Part shown: one piece after another, positions 43,391 to 55,200 of the stretch
Numbering within the stretch: position 1 is the stretch's first letter
How the letters are laid out: the number at the start of each line of letters is the position of its first letter
NCBI RefSeq assembly: GCF_042477335.2
Contig: NC_091254.1
Span: 98,667,001-98,731,000, forward strand
Reading direction: 5' to 3'
Length of the DNA: 64,000 nucleotides
Source: Ovis canadensis
Taxonomy: Eukaryota; Chordata; Mammalia; Artiodactyla; Bovidae
The notes under the pieces: model-generated
What the model was told of the DNA's origin: nothing
What the model saw: only the letters and a program-made list of their open reading frames with translations
The model's database searches: none
Translations under genes and position numbers: made by a program

Positions 43391-43585
43391 TGTTACTTGC
43401 TCAGTCGTGTCTGACTCTTTGCGACCCCAAGGACTGTAGCCCCCAGGCTCCTCTGTCCATGGGGTTCTCCCGGCAAGAGTACTGGAGTAGGTTGACATGC
43501 CCTCCTCCAGGGGATCTTCCCAGCCCAGGGCTTGAACCTGGCTCTCCTGCATTGCAGGCAATTCTTTACTGACTGAGCTTTAGGG
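43391..43585 (-). mobile_element. Bov-tA SINE
   Basis: Reverse copy: 'gctcagtcgtgtctgactct', 'cctcctccaggggatcttcc', 'ctcctgcattgcaggcaatt'. Confidence 0.94.
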
Positions 43586-44308
43586 AGATCAAACGTGAAT
43601 CTCACTCAACACCTCACTGAAAACTGAAGCCAGAAGCAAACGCGCTCTGTGCGAAGATGAGAGCTACAGACGCGATCTCCCCGCAGCTCCCCGTGTGGTC
43701 CTTTCTTCTTGCCGTCATCGCCCACAAAGCCTCAGCTGCTGGGGCACCAGAGAGACCAGCTCGGGGGCCCAGCAAGGCTTCCCCCGGCCGTGTACAGCCT
43801 CTGAGCCCCAAGGCTGGTCTGCCGCCCCAACACAAAGGAAGCTGGTCCTCTGGGGCGGAGGCGTGAATGAGCCAGGGCCATGGCCAGAGGCCAGGGTTTG
43901 TCTTTTTGGCTGAATTGCTGGTTGAAGGCTGTGGAGTCTGAAGCGGAGGTTGGGGTGGTGCTCCTCCCAGCCACCGGCCCGAGATGGCTGGGAGCCCCAG
44001 GAGCTGCAGGAGGCAGGGAGGACACTGCCCATTGCACCTCCAGACCGTGGGGGTCCCTGCTGCTCCGGCCTCGTGGTGCGTCCCCCTTCGTCACAGCAGC
44101 GCTGGGGGCTCCTGACCCACAGACGAGCTGGGGCGGGAGGCGGGGACACCTCTAGGCCGGCTGCAGGAAGCCAGGCGTCGTCCCCGCGTGGCACGGCGGG
44201 GCTGCTTTCGGCCCGGCCCTACTGCTCTGTCATGCGTCCTCTCCGGATGAGGGTCGTCACCAGGGACCTTCTGGGGTGACCGCCAGGAGCCTCTGGGCTC
44301 TGCTGCCC
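43586..44308. other. Intergenic, nothing recognised
   Basis: GC-rich sequence with overlapping frames on both strands and no domain. Confidence 0.4.
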
Positions 44309-44523
44309 CGAAAGTGAAAGTGTCCGTCGCTCAGTCGTGTCCGATGCTACGTGACCCGGTGGACTGTAGCCCGCCGGGCTGGCCTGTCCCTGGGATCTCC
44401 CAGGTTAGAACCCAGGAGTGGGCAGCCTTTCCCCTCTGCAGTGGGCCTTCCTGACCCAGGGACTAAACCCGGGGCTCCTGCATTGCAGGCAGAGTCTTCA
44501 CCACCTGAGCCACAGCGAAGCCC
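44309..44523 (-). mobile_element. Bov-tA SINE
   Basis: Reverse copy: 'cgctcagtcgtgtccgatgc', 'ctgcattgcaggcagagtct', 'gagccacagcgaagcccc'. Confidence 0.92.
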
Positions 44524-45931
44524 CTTGCTCCCTGAAGCCTCATCTGATTCTTGCCTGTGGCCCTTGGGCCGGAGGCGGGTTCCTGCACCTGTGATCTCCC
44601 TGTCGTTTGTCAAACCATGTGATGCCAGACAGCGTCACTTTTCTCAAAGAAAGGTGAAGCGATCGAGCATTCACGGCCCAAAGGCTCAGACGGCAGCAAA
44701 GCGCTTCAATCCCGGGACCCATCAGCGCCTCCGGCCGGGACCAAGAGGCCTGGAGGCCGGAAGGACAGTGCCCCTCCATGCCCCGTGCCTGGGACGGTCA
44801 CCTCGTCCTCCCGTGCGCCCTGGGCCCTCGCCTGGGCAGCGCTCCTTGCCGTCCTGCCTTCTCACGACCGTGGGGCTGGCCCAGGAGTGTGCCCTGGGCT
44901 AGGGCTGGGCCCCCAGAGCCCCTCACGCTGCCCGCTCCAGCTGCAAGGTCGGGGACAGTGGGGAGGCCCGAAGTGCTGGTTCTGCCGGGACACAGACACT
45001 CCCAGCTGTCTCCTCCTGTCCCCGAAATGGGGGTCTTTCATTTTGCTTTGGTACAAAGTTCAAGCCAGAAATCGGATACTTTTATCTGGCTGGGGTGCCT
45101 AATAGCGTGGGGGTACCCTTCTGGGGGCTTCTCTGTGGAAGGGCAGGGCTGGGGGACAGGCCATAAGGTCCTGCTGCCCTGCCGTCCCCTCCCGTCCCCT
45201 GGCCTGACACCCCACATGACCTGGACAGACAGCAAGGCCCTGACCAGGCAGATGCACTGGGGAGGGGTGTGAGCCCGGGGCCCCTTCCAGACCCCAAATG
45301 TCCTGCCCTGCTCTGGGCCCCGGGCCCCTCAGGGAGACGCCGTCCTGCCTCTGGGGACAGCTGAGAGACTGCGGAGAACCAGGGGCCCCGGGGCCCATCA
45401 CTGGAGGGCCTCCTGGGGGTGGCGGGGGTAGGGACGGGGGCATCCTGGGGGCGGGTACAGTCGAGCACACGGGCCAGGCTGCCAAGGATGGGGTGGTTGG
45501 CAGGCCCGACTGAAGAAAGTGAAATTCAACCAACAACACCCAGTCAGACGGTCCTTAGAGCTGTCCACAGGGTCAGAGCCGATGGACAGGGTGAGGGTGA
45601 GCGAGGGATCCCCAGCTCATCACACCCGGAGGCGAAGCAGGGAGACCCCAAGGTTCCGCTCATCACACCCGGAGCCTCGGGAGGTGGTCTATCTGGAACA
45701 GCCCTCCCCATACCAACTCTGTAACTAGCGACCTGCACTGCCTTGAGTATGACCGAGGGTCTGAGCGCCTGGAGTGTGAACCGCCCGGAACCCCGCGTGT
45801 GTGGTGCGGGTTGTGAGTTTCTCTCTGGCCGTCTCCACGGCTGCAGTCTCTGCTGTTTCTCTACCACGGAGCAGGGCGCCTTCACTGACACGTCCTGAAT
45901 CTGAGCTTCCCTTCAGGTTGGGCTTTCCTCG
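44524..45931. other. Intergenic, nothing recognised
   Basis: GC-rich. An inner direct repeat: 'ctcatcacacccggag' occurs at about 45616 and 45659. No gene recognised. Confidence 0.4.
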
Positions 45932-46130
45932 CGTGTCTTCCCTGACGGCTCATCAGGTAAAGAGCCCGCCTGCGATGCGGGAGACCCAGGTTCGAGCCCT
46001 GGGTGGGGGAAGATCCGCTGGAGAAGGAACCGGCTCCCCCCGCCCCCAGCGTTCTACCCCGGGAGTCCCGGGGACAGAGGAGCCCGTGGGGTCGCAGAGT
46101 CGGACACGGCTGAGTGACCCCCACCAGCAG
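45932..46130 (+). mobile_element. Bov-tA SINE, GC-shifted
   Basis: 'cttccctgacggctcatcag', 'aggttcgagccctgggtggg', 'gtcgcagagtcggacacggc'. Several positions have drifted to G or C compared with other copies here. Confidence 0.9.
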
Positions 46131-47867
46131 CACTCCCCGATGGGTAAGACCCGGTCAGCTGCTGTCCCTTCAGTCCCCTGTGGCGGGGTCCGCCCCCCAC
46201 CGCCCCCTCCCCTCAGGCAGATCCGGCCGCGCCCCTCCCGTCCTGAAGGGCCCCTGCAGCGAGTATGCGGTCCTCCCCTCCGAGGCTCCCCGCCCCGAGT
46301 GCAGGCAGCTTAAGGGGAGCTGACCCTGCGCTCCGCAGCCTTGCGGTCTGTCGTGATGTCACGTGGGGCCCCTGCCCCTCTGCGCCCCGGCTCGAGGCTT
46401 GCGTGCCCGCTTCTGACGCAGCACCCTCCTTCCACCCTCCTTCCTGCAGGCTTGCTGCCTGCTCGCCCCTCCGACACCTCTGCCCACGTCTTCTCTGCTC
46501 GGGTGCCCTTCTTCCCACACCCTTCACACAGAGATGTCTCCCCTCTCTGCTCTCCCCTCATGCCTCGCTGGGTGAGGTCACCCTTCCCACCACCACCAGC
46601 TGAGCACGTCTCAGGCTCTGCCCTCCTGGGTCTTGCGGAGTCTCAGACCCAAAGCCCCGCGCCTTCACCGGCGGCTGCTACCCTCACGTGCCCGTGGGAT
46701 GGTCCCCCGGGAAGAGCCTGGGGCTCCAAGCCCCTCCAGTTGCTCACGGGACCTGATTTGGAAATCGTCTTCGGAGAGACCCAAGCTAGCCTGAGCTCAC
46801 TGGGTGGGCCGCGATCCCAGATCTCTGTGTTCTTATAAAAAGGGCAAAGTTGGACCCAGAGACAGGTGCACACGCCCAGGGAGAACGCCGTGAGGGTGAG
46901 GGCGGAGGTTCACAAGCCGAGGACAGGGCCTCCCCTCAGCCCCCACAGGCACCAGCCCTCGGGCACCTTCCTGTCAGACATCTGGGCTCCAGAATGGAGA
47001 CGAGCCTGCTGTTGTCTAAGCGTCCAGGTCTGTGGCACTTTGTCACCTTATATATAACATACCTAACATCTTTCCCGGAGCCAAGTGCCCTTGAAGTCTG
47101 TTCCAGGCCTTAACCAATTAAATCCTCACCAGTTGGTGAAGCAGAGGCCGTTTCCCCATTTCCCAGCTGGGAAGACTGAGGCTGTGGAGGAAGACCCAGG
47201 CTGCGTGGGTCTCCAGAGCCTGCGCTACCGTCTTTCTGCTCCCCCTCTGACCCACCAGACCACCCTCTCCAGGGGATAAAAGAGGAGTCTGTGCTCCAAA
47301 CCACACACATCAGGCTAAGACACCGCAAATCCAGGGAGAATTTGTAAATCTTTGTTCCAGCAGGAAGCCGTAACACCCCTCTCTCAGAATCTGACCAGTT
47401 AAGGAGGAAATAAACAGACATTCAAGATGCAAACAGGAATCAGTGGGGGTGTGTGTGGGTGAGAGACTCTCTTCTTGTGAAAATAGAAATTTCCTAATTT
47501 CTTTGATATCAAAGGACTTTTTCATAAATTGTGAAAACTAGAGTTCTTACAGGTCACACTAACCTGGAAATTAATAATAAGAGGCCGAAACAATTATCTA
47601 CTTGGAAATTTGAAAAAAAAAAACAAACACATTTTGAATATAGTTCCCTGTGTATGTAGGGCCTTGTTTACCCATCTTATATATGATAGCTTATATCTGC
47701 TAACCCTAAACTCCAAATACTTCCCTCCCTTACCTCTCCTCTGCCTTGACAACCACAAGAATGTTCTCTACATGTGTGAGTCAGAAAAACACTTTAAAAA
47801 GTGATTCCCAGATCAAAGGCAAATAGCTTATAAGTGACTAGTTATATAGAAATCTATGAGGTCAGTA
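46131..47867. other. Intergenic; probable MIR at 47100-47235
   Basis: GC-rich to 46700. A reverse MIR fragment lies near 47100-47235 ('ttaaatcctcaccagt', 'ccccatttcccagctgggaa'). No gene. Confidence 0.4.
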
Positions 47868-48082
47868 CGTGTGCGTGTGCTTACTTGCTTCAGTCATGTC
47901 TAACTCTTAGCCACCGTATGGCCTGTAGCCCGCCGGGCTCCTCTGTCCCTGGGATTCTCCAGGCAAGAATACTGGAGTGAGTTGCCATGCCCTCCTCCAG
48001 GGGTTCTTCCCAACCCAGGGATCAAACAGGGGTCTCCTGCATTGCAGGTGGATTCTTTACCAGCTGAGCTACCAGGGAAGCC
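47868..48082 (-). mobile_element. Bov-tA SINE
   Basis: Reverse copy: 'cttgcttcagtcatgtctaa', 'cctcctccaggggttcttcc', 'agctgagctaccagggaagc'. Confidence 0.94.
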
Positions 48083-48149
48083 TCAAGTTGAGTATATTTC
48101 ATCTTAAAACCTTTAAGATGAAGCTAATGTTATAAACAGAGATTTTGAA

Positions 48150-49811
48150 GCTTTACCCATAATCTCACTGTTGAGCAGAAAAGTTTGAAATGAACAAGCT
48201 AAGCATTCAGTACAAGAAACCGGAAAAAGAATGAAGAAAAGAGAATAAAGGATAGGCTAAGAGTGATAGAATTAACAGTGTCAAAAGTGTCTGAACTGAT
48301 AGAAATACTTGAGCTGGCTATTTAAAATATGTATATTAGGAAGGAGAGGTTCCTGGCAAGCCTGACTGTTAGGAAAACTGAGAGGGAATACACACAGTCC
48401 AATCGAGAAACGTGTGCAGAGAGGCGAGAGATGAAGAGAGCTGTAATCTCTGTCTGGATAGCTTCCGCCAATGTGGATGAAATTAACGACTCTGTGGAGA
48501 CTCATCCTCGGGGTGGGAGTGAGCCCGAGCGGGCAGCCTGAGAGCCCTGTGATCCCGTGACGCGCACAGCAAAGACGCTCCATCAGATGAGGGTGAAGAG
48601 CTGCCAGAGCCAGACAGCTTCCCCACTGACTTCCCCTGATATCCAGGGAACACTCACGCAGCCCCTCCTCACACACACTGTTCCAGAACAGAGAAGAATA
48701 GGGCACCAATCATGTCACAAAACCTTCACAAACAGCCTAATGAAGGTTCCCACCACGCCTACCCCGTAGGAACGTTCCTTCCTCGGGACATACCCAGGGA
48801 GCCGTGAGCAGGATGCACCCAGCCGAGACATGCTCAGAGCGCACACTCTGGTCCAGAGCGTGCAGGCAGCTTTCTCACTGAGGACCCGTCAAGGCCACTC
48901 AGCACACTCCACCTTCCAGAACAGTCCTGGGATCTGATCACCGCACGCCCAAAACGTATCTGGTAACCTCATATTTCCTACTCACAAGGCAGGCGTCAAC
49001 AGAAATAAAACAGAACTTAAAGACTATAAGAAGAGTATCTTCCGGAAAGCAGCAGCAAACATAATCTTAAATGAGGAAACACCGATGGCGAGAGAAGCCC
49101 GTTTATGTAACATCACCTCAGACGTTTCAATCAAAGCAGCAAAGCAAGAGAACGGAGGATAAGAATACTGTCAAAGAAAAGTATGAGACCGAGAAACTTC
49201 AGCAAGATGACTGGACACGAGGCAAATTTATGCAACAAAACCCTTTCATATTGACATTATTGTTGGCAAATGAATAGGAAGAAATCCCATTGGTAACGGC
49301 AGCAAAAACCAAGAAACACCCAAGGATAAGCATAGCGAGTATCTATTGATGTGGTTTGTGTGTCTGAGTCTGTAGTTTACATACTTAGGAATAATTAGCA
49401 TTACCGCAGACCCAAACTGAAGCCATACGTTCTGAACGGAACGACAGTAACGTGAAAATGCCATTTCTTTTCCAGTTATCACAGAGACGCAACGCAGCTG
49501 ATCACTCAATTCTAATGTGTGGCAGGAAAAAGAAGTGCGTAAGAGGATCAAGAGCAGAAGTGGTGAAGAATAGAGAGGACACAGTGGGAAGTGGGCCGAA
49601 CCCGTCTAACGGCCAGAGGGCAGGACAGACCCGGGTGCCTTTCCAAGCACCGGAACTTACTCTCGGACGAAGGTCACATTTGAAACCCGCGGGAAAGAAA
49701 GCTACTCCGTAAACCTTTGTGGGATGGTACCTGGTTACGTAGGAGAAAATAGAAGTTGATGCTGGTCTCATCCCATCTGCAAAAATAAATTTCAACTGGA
49801 TTAAGAACAAC
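48150..49811 (+). mobile_element. Old L1 ORF2 remnant, left part
   Basis: Heavily decayed L1 ORF2 on the + strand. Recognisable blocks in order: 'gaacaagctaagcattcagt', 'agacagcttccccactgact', 'ctgttccagaacagagaaga', 'atcccattggtaacggcagc' and 'aataaatttcaactggatta'. No long frame survives. It continues after the nested BovB at 50143. Confidence 0.72.
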
Positions 49812-50133
49812 TGCAGGGCTATCCAACCAGTCCATCCTAAAGGAGATCAGTCCTGGGTGTTCACCGGAAGGACTGATGTTGAAGCTGAAACTCCAATAGT
49901 TTGGCCACCTGATGCGAAGAGCTGACTCATTTGAAAAGACTCTGATGCTGGGAAAGATTGAGGGCAGGAGGAGAAGGGGACGACAGAGGATGAGATGGTT
50001 GGATGGCATCACCAAATCGATGGACATGAGTTCGAGCAAGCTCCGGGAGTTGGTGATGGACAGGGAGGCCTGGCGTGCTGCGGTTCACAGGGTCGCAAAG
50101 AGTCGGACATGACTGAGCGACTGAGCTGAACTG
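49812..50133 (+). mobile_element. BovB 3' end nested in L1 ORF2, with target-site duplication
   Basis: A 322 bp forward BovB 3' end ('ccatcctaaaggagatcagt' to 'gactgagcgactgagctgaa'), flanked by a perfect 9 bp duplication AAGAACAAC (49803-49811 and 50134-50142). The L1 sequence continues in register on both sides. The BovB is therefore the younger insertion. Confidence 0.93.
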
Positions 50134-50142
50134 AAGAACAAC

Positions 50143-50440
50143 ATAGAAAAACAAGATCATAAAAGCATTAAAGGCACACGCAGCACAGTATTATTGAAAT
50201 CCTGTGGTTGGGAAAGCAACTTTCTCTAAGAACTGAAATTCAGAAGCCTTCGAACAGGAGGACAAATTTGGCAAAAACCGTCTATAGTTTAAAGACACCA
50301 GAGCAAAGTTAAGAACCAAGTGACAGAAGGGCCAGAAAGACGTGCTATACATAGAAGGTTGGTACAAAAGCTGATATAAATCAACAAAAAAGGCAATCCA
50401 GCACAACCCTGCATAGAGCACACAGTCACAGGGAAAATAA
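50143..50440 (+). mobile_element. Old L1 ORF2 remnant, right part
   Basis: Resumes the L1 after the BovB: 'aagatcataaaagcattaaa', 'ggttgggaaagcaactttct', 'aagctgatataaatcaacaa'. Decayed. Confidence 0.7.
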
Positions 50441-50449
50441 TTTAGACGA

Positions 50450-50648
50450 CCGTCCCTGGTGGCTCAGAGGTTAAAGTGTCTGCCTGCAATGCAGACACTT
50501 CCCTGGGTCGGGAAGATCCCCTGGAGAAGGAAATGGCAGCCCACTCCAGTATTCTTGCCTGGAGAATCCCATGGACGGAGGAGCTTGGTGGGCTACAGTC
50601 CACGGGTTGCAAAGAGTCGGACACGACTGAGCGACTTCACTTACGCTT
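50450..50648 (+). mobile_element. Bov-tA SINE
   Basis: 'ccgtccctggtggctcagag', 'cccactccagtattcttgcc', 'gcaaagagtcggacacgact'. It has lost a few bases in the B-box region. Confidence 0.93.
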
Positions 50649-52163
50649 ATAAAAAGATTGTAACTGAGATCTCTCTGTATTAAAACTGGCTTCGAACTAT
50701 GGTCAAGTCCTTGTTTAAATTCAGTTGAAAATGTTTTGTCCCAGAAAAGCATACTGAAGCTTTAAGACATGGATTCTGGGGACCCTGAGACGGAGGCAGC
50801 TTACGCACTGTGGCTGCTCCAGCCGCCCCCTGACCAGGGTCCATTATTCCTCATCTTCTCATTTGAACAAGTCTGACAGGCACTGTTTTGGCTCTTAAAT
50901 CTGCATATCTTTATTCATTATGCAGACTGATGGGCTGAGCCGTCTCGCCACTTTGCAGAAGCACTCCTGAATTTGGCAGATACATTCTGTCACACTCCAT
51001 AAATAACTTTCTGAGGCGAGTTTGTGTGCTTCACGTTCAGAAATTAAAGGCAGGGAAGGAGGGCCCGGGTGATGACTTCCATGTGGCAGCACGTGTAACT
51101 CAGGCGAATCAACACTCAACCAAAGCTGCGTTTCCCATTCGTTTTAACTGCGTTTCTAACTGCTTTGCCATGGGGAGCCTCTCTCAAGGCGAAGCAACTA
51201 CTCCCTCTCCAGTTTCAAAGCCAGCCTCAGATACTTTAAATATCCCCATTCCGGCTTTAAAAATCCCCACCCAGTCAAGGAGCCAACTTGCTCAATCTCA
51301 AGTAATTTGAATCAGATGGTGAAATTAAAGGCAGACAGGACCGCGGTGGGCATCTGGGGTAAATCAGAGATGGCCATTCCAGAAGGCTTTCCGGGGGCGC
51401 TGTTGGTTAATCAGGAGCGAGGCGCCCCGCACCCCATGGAGGGGCCTGTCCGTGACCCTGCGATGCTGGAAGCAAAGTTAAACTTGGCTCCATCAGGTCC
51501 CAGACGTCCTATGAAACGCTAATTTCTCTGTCGTCTTGTTCCCCCTTTCTCTGTGCCGGTTCTCAGCTTCTTTTGCAGAGAGATCTCTCCTGTGACTTGA
51601 TTGTATACATTTTTTTCATCAGCAGGTGAGCCCTCATTATGTTCAGGGAGGAAGGAGGAGCTCTCAGCCTCTTTCTGAGATGTCAGTCTTTGCGACAAGC
51701 GCATTACCAGCGTCACTCAATTTTCAACAGCAAACACGAACCCGGTACCTGCAGACGCTCTGGGCATAGACTGGCCTTGCTTATCTTCACGGCCTCCTCC
51801 AACCCCTCCCCTTCCCCACGAGTATCACAGAATTTAACCCCTCTTCCTTTTCCAGGTTAAGTGGGTCGTGTATACCCAGAGCCTGGAGATACTACATCCG
51901 CGGTCCCCTCCTGGGGCCTGTGTGAGCCGCCTGGTCTTCCCTGCTGGCATCTGCACCCCCTTGCCGGGGACGTGTGTGTGTGCGTGTGTGTGTGCACGCT
52001 GGGGTGCATGCACAGTCACACCCGGATCTGCTTTCGTATCTACTGCGTTCACAGGGACACCTGGGGATGGCTTGGGGCCACGGGTCCGGGCTAGTCTCTC
52101 TTCCCATCTGAAGGGTGTGGGCTTGGTTCATGTGTCCCAGGAGGGCGCCCTCAGGAGGGCTTT
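50649..52163. other. Intergenic; (TG)n at 51971-51990
   Basis: Positions 50880-51320 are unique-looking and repeat-free, with no frame of coding quality. A TG-rich microsatellite lies at about 51971-51993. No gene. Confidence 0.4.
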
Positions 52164-52543
52164 GAATTGATGCTTTTGAACTGCGGTGTTGGAGAAGACT
52201 CTTGAGAGTCCCTTGGACTGCAAGGAGATCCAACCAGTCCATTCTGAAGGAGATCAGCCCTGGGATTTCTTTGGAAGGAATGATGCTAAAGCTGAAATTC
52301 CAGTACTTTGGCCACCTGATGAGAAGAGTTGACTCATTGGAGAAGACTGTGATGCTGGGAGGGATTGGGGGTAGGAGGAAAAGGGGACGACAGAGGATGA
52401 GATGGCTGGAGAGCATCACTGACTAAATGGACGTGAGTCTGAGTGAACTCTGGGAGTTGGTGATGAACAGGGAGGCCTGGCGTGCTGCGATTCATGGGGT
52501 CGCAAAGAGTTGGACACGACTGAGCGACTGAACTGAACTGAAT
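52164..52543 (+). mobile_element. BovB LINE 3' end
   Basis: Forward copy from 'gaattgatgcttttgaactg' to the TGAAC tail ('gactgaactgaactgaatt'). Confidence 0.95.
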
Positions 52544-52742
52544 TGGGCTTCCCAAGTGGCTCAGTGGTAAAGCATCAGCCTGCCAATGCAGGAAGCGTGG
52601 GTTTGATCCCTGGGTCAGGAAGATCCCCTGGAGGAGGGCATGGCAGCCCACTCCAGGATGGAGAACCCCATGGACAGAGGAGCCTGGCGGGCTACAGGCC
52701 GTGGGGTCACAGAGGGTCGAACATGACTGAAGTGACTTAGCA
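52544..52742 (+). mobile_element. Bov-tA SINE
   Basis: Directly abuts the BovB tail: 'gggcttcccaagtggctcag', 'gggtttgatccctgggtcag', 'cagagggtcgaacatgactg'. Confidence 0.93.
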
Positions 52743-52975
52743 CGCAGGCCCTCCATACGGTAACAGAGAGTACAGCGAGCGCTTCGTTCAGCTCACAGTC
52801 CGTAGAAGCCATCCGGACAGATGAAGTTTGGAGCGGCTCCTGTGACAGCGCCTTTCCTCCCTGACCCCCGGGGGGGTGAGGGGGGCCGACTGCGGGCTCC
52901 GACTGTGACCCCTATCGCTCTGTCCGCCGCCCCCTCTGTGAGCGCACGTCTCTCCGCTGAGCCAACCGGTTTCCT

Positions 52976-53230
52976 ATGGCTCAGGGGGCCCCTCTCTGCC
53001 TCGGCCCCTCCCTCTTCCTGCTGCTGCTCTTGGCTGGAGCCTGGGGGGCTGACCGCTTGCCCCCTGTCCCAGGGAGCCCCCGAGACACGCTGGGAGGGGT
53101 CAGGAAGGCCGCCTTCTGTCAGGGGCCTCCGGGCCCCGGTCAAATGGGAGACTGGCTCACACCACCCACCGCGGGTGGCGGCTGCGTGTGGGTCAGGGCA
53201 GAAGCTCCACCTGGGACTGGGAACGGCTAG
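52976..53230 (+). other. Small open frame with signal-peptide-like start, coding status doubtful
   Basis: An 84-codon frame begins MAQGAPLCLGPSLFLLLLLA and continues GAWGAD. This has the n-, h- and c-regions of a secretory signal, with a plausible cleavage after GAWGA. The remainder is Pro/Gly-rich with no domain. The start context is weak (C at -3, G at +4). It overlaps a 171-codon frame in another phase and lies in GC-rich DNA. I do not recognise a gene. Chance is the more likely explanation. Confidence 0.15.
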
Positions 53231-54299
53231 TTCTACAGGCCGGGCTGGCGGCTCGGAGGGCCTTTCCTGTTTCTGGAAGGTTGGTAAGGAACACGGGCGA
53301 GCAGGGCCTCCTGGGCTTGTCGGTCAGGGCCCGTGAGGATGCAAAAAGCCCGCTGCGTTAAGAGAAGAGAGGCAGGCAGAGAAGGTTCGAGAGGAGAGAG
53401 CTGTCAGCTGGACACGCCCACAGCACGGTCTGGCCAGGTTCCCCCGGTTCCCTCAGCCGGGCGTGTTCTCTTCCCCGTCCCTGGGAGAAGCTGCTGCCTC
53501 CAACAAAGCTGAGGTTTCTCTGCCTCGCAATCTGCGTGTCCCTACAGCCAGCCTCCACCATCCCGAGAGGGGACCCCTGCCTCCACGTCAACACCGAGGG
53601 TCCTGAGCTCTGCCCACCGAAGGCCGCAGTGCACAGGGCCATTGCTGACACGTGGATCAACGCTCTGTCCTCTTCTGGGACGTCAGCCTCATCTCCCACT
53701 GCAGCCCCGGCCACGGGGGGGATTCCAGCCCTGGGCAGGGGGTCGGTCTGCGGGCTGAGAGCTGCCCTGTGCCATGGGGCCTTTCACGGCTCCTCTTTTC
53801 CCAGAGTTCAAAGCACCGGGAATAGAGAGTCGTGTCGTGTTGTTGCTGTGAGTTGGAGAGTTGGTGTTGTTTGATGTCTGGGCCCATGTTGTTTTGCTGG
53901 TAAAATCAGCTCAGGCTATTCTGAGTTACAGGAACTGTCAGGAAAGCCGTAAAGCAAGTGTCAGGCATGAGATGATGTCTTTTAGCAGGAGGGGGCGGGA
54001 CCGGCTCGCTGAGGCGTCTGCTGCCATTTTTGTAGCTGTTTCTGAAAACACTGGAGATGAACTCACCGGTGACAGCGCTGTGGCGGTCGTAAACGGCGAA
54101 CCAGAAAAACCTAAATTTTTTCCAGCTTTCCAGCTGCACCGGAGTCTTGCCGTTCAGGGAGGTACCCGGGAGGGGGCGGTAGGTAGAAAGCTTGGGCAGT
54201 GGGTTTAGGGTAACCCAGCTAAATTGCTCTAATCTGATGTCTTATTTTATCCTTAGAACATTTTAATTTAAATGTCTTTGTTTCAGATCTTCCTAAACA
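53231..54299. other. Intergenic, unique-looking
   Basis: No repeat recognised. A 115-codon frame at 53861-54208 on the + strand has ordinary composition but no domain, splice context or similarity that I recognise. Confidence 0.4.
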
Positions 54300-55200
54300 A
54301 ACAAAAGAACAACAGCAATGAAATGAAAAGGCGGCTGTCTCCTTGGTGCGCTCCCCATCGCCCCCGCCAGCCCTCCGTCCCTCCGGCGTTCTCTCTGGGA
54401 GGGGGTGGACGTCACTCCCGAGCCTGTGGTCCACTCCTTTCTCGCACGTGTGCGTGCATCCGCCGACAGCTCGCGCGGGGCTGGGTTGCGCCTTCTAAAC
54501 GTGCACACACGCACCCGCGCTGTACGCACCAAGTACGCGCCACCCTGCACTGGTCCCTGCTGTCCAGGTCACGCCTGACGGGCCCCCCACCCCTCGTGAA
54601 GCCCTGGCTCGTGTCCACGGATGGCCGTACAGGGTCTCGATTCACGGTCACAGCGGTCGCCTCTGACTGCGCGCTGTTACATTGAACATCTTTGGACGTG
54701 TCGGGGTGCGGACAGTGTCAGAGACGGTCAGGGGACTTCTAGGGAGCCGGCAGCGGGGCGAGGAGCCTGGGGGCCGCCCTCTCGCGCTCTCCCCTGCGTG
54801 GAGGGAAGCCGGGGCCCCGCAGCGGGCTCCCTGCGCGGAGGGCCTCTTTCTGCCCTGCCTGCTCAGGGCGCTGCGTCCTCAGCGGAAAAGTGTGACGGCC
54901 CCTTGGACTCGGCGGCCGGCGCCTCTGCCGCCCTCCGCTCTCGGCCTCTGCGGCCCCACGTGTCACTGGAGCACACGCGGGGCGCCCTCTCCGCGGCAGG
55001 GTCCCTCCCAGGCCCTCGGGGCGGGCGCTCTTACACGGGGCGGGCGCTCTCACACCCTTCGGATCACGCAGTCTCGCCCCCTCCGCAGTCCCTCCCTCTG
55101 CCCGCCCCCGCTGCCTCCCGCTGCACTCCCGCCGCCGGCCGAGGCTGCCCGGGTCACCCCGGCCCTTCACTCTGCTCGAGGTTGCTGTCATCTCACCCCC
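54300..55200. promoter_or_regulatory. Candidate orphan CpG island downstream of ANKRD10
   Basis: CpG-dense GC-rich block about 1.5-2.4 kb beyond the ANKRD10 poly(A) site. It contains a near-perfect tandem duplication of a 20 bp unit with 'ggggcgggcgctct' (55018-55057), which forms paired GC boxes. Long frames on both strands (up to 201 codons) are low-complexity and overlap. It could be a promoter of a non-coding transcript, a distal element, or GC drift. Confidence 0.4.
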
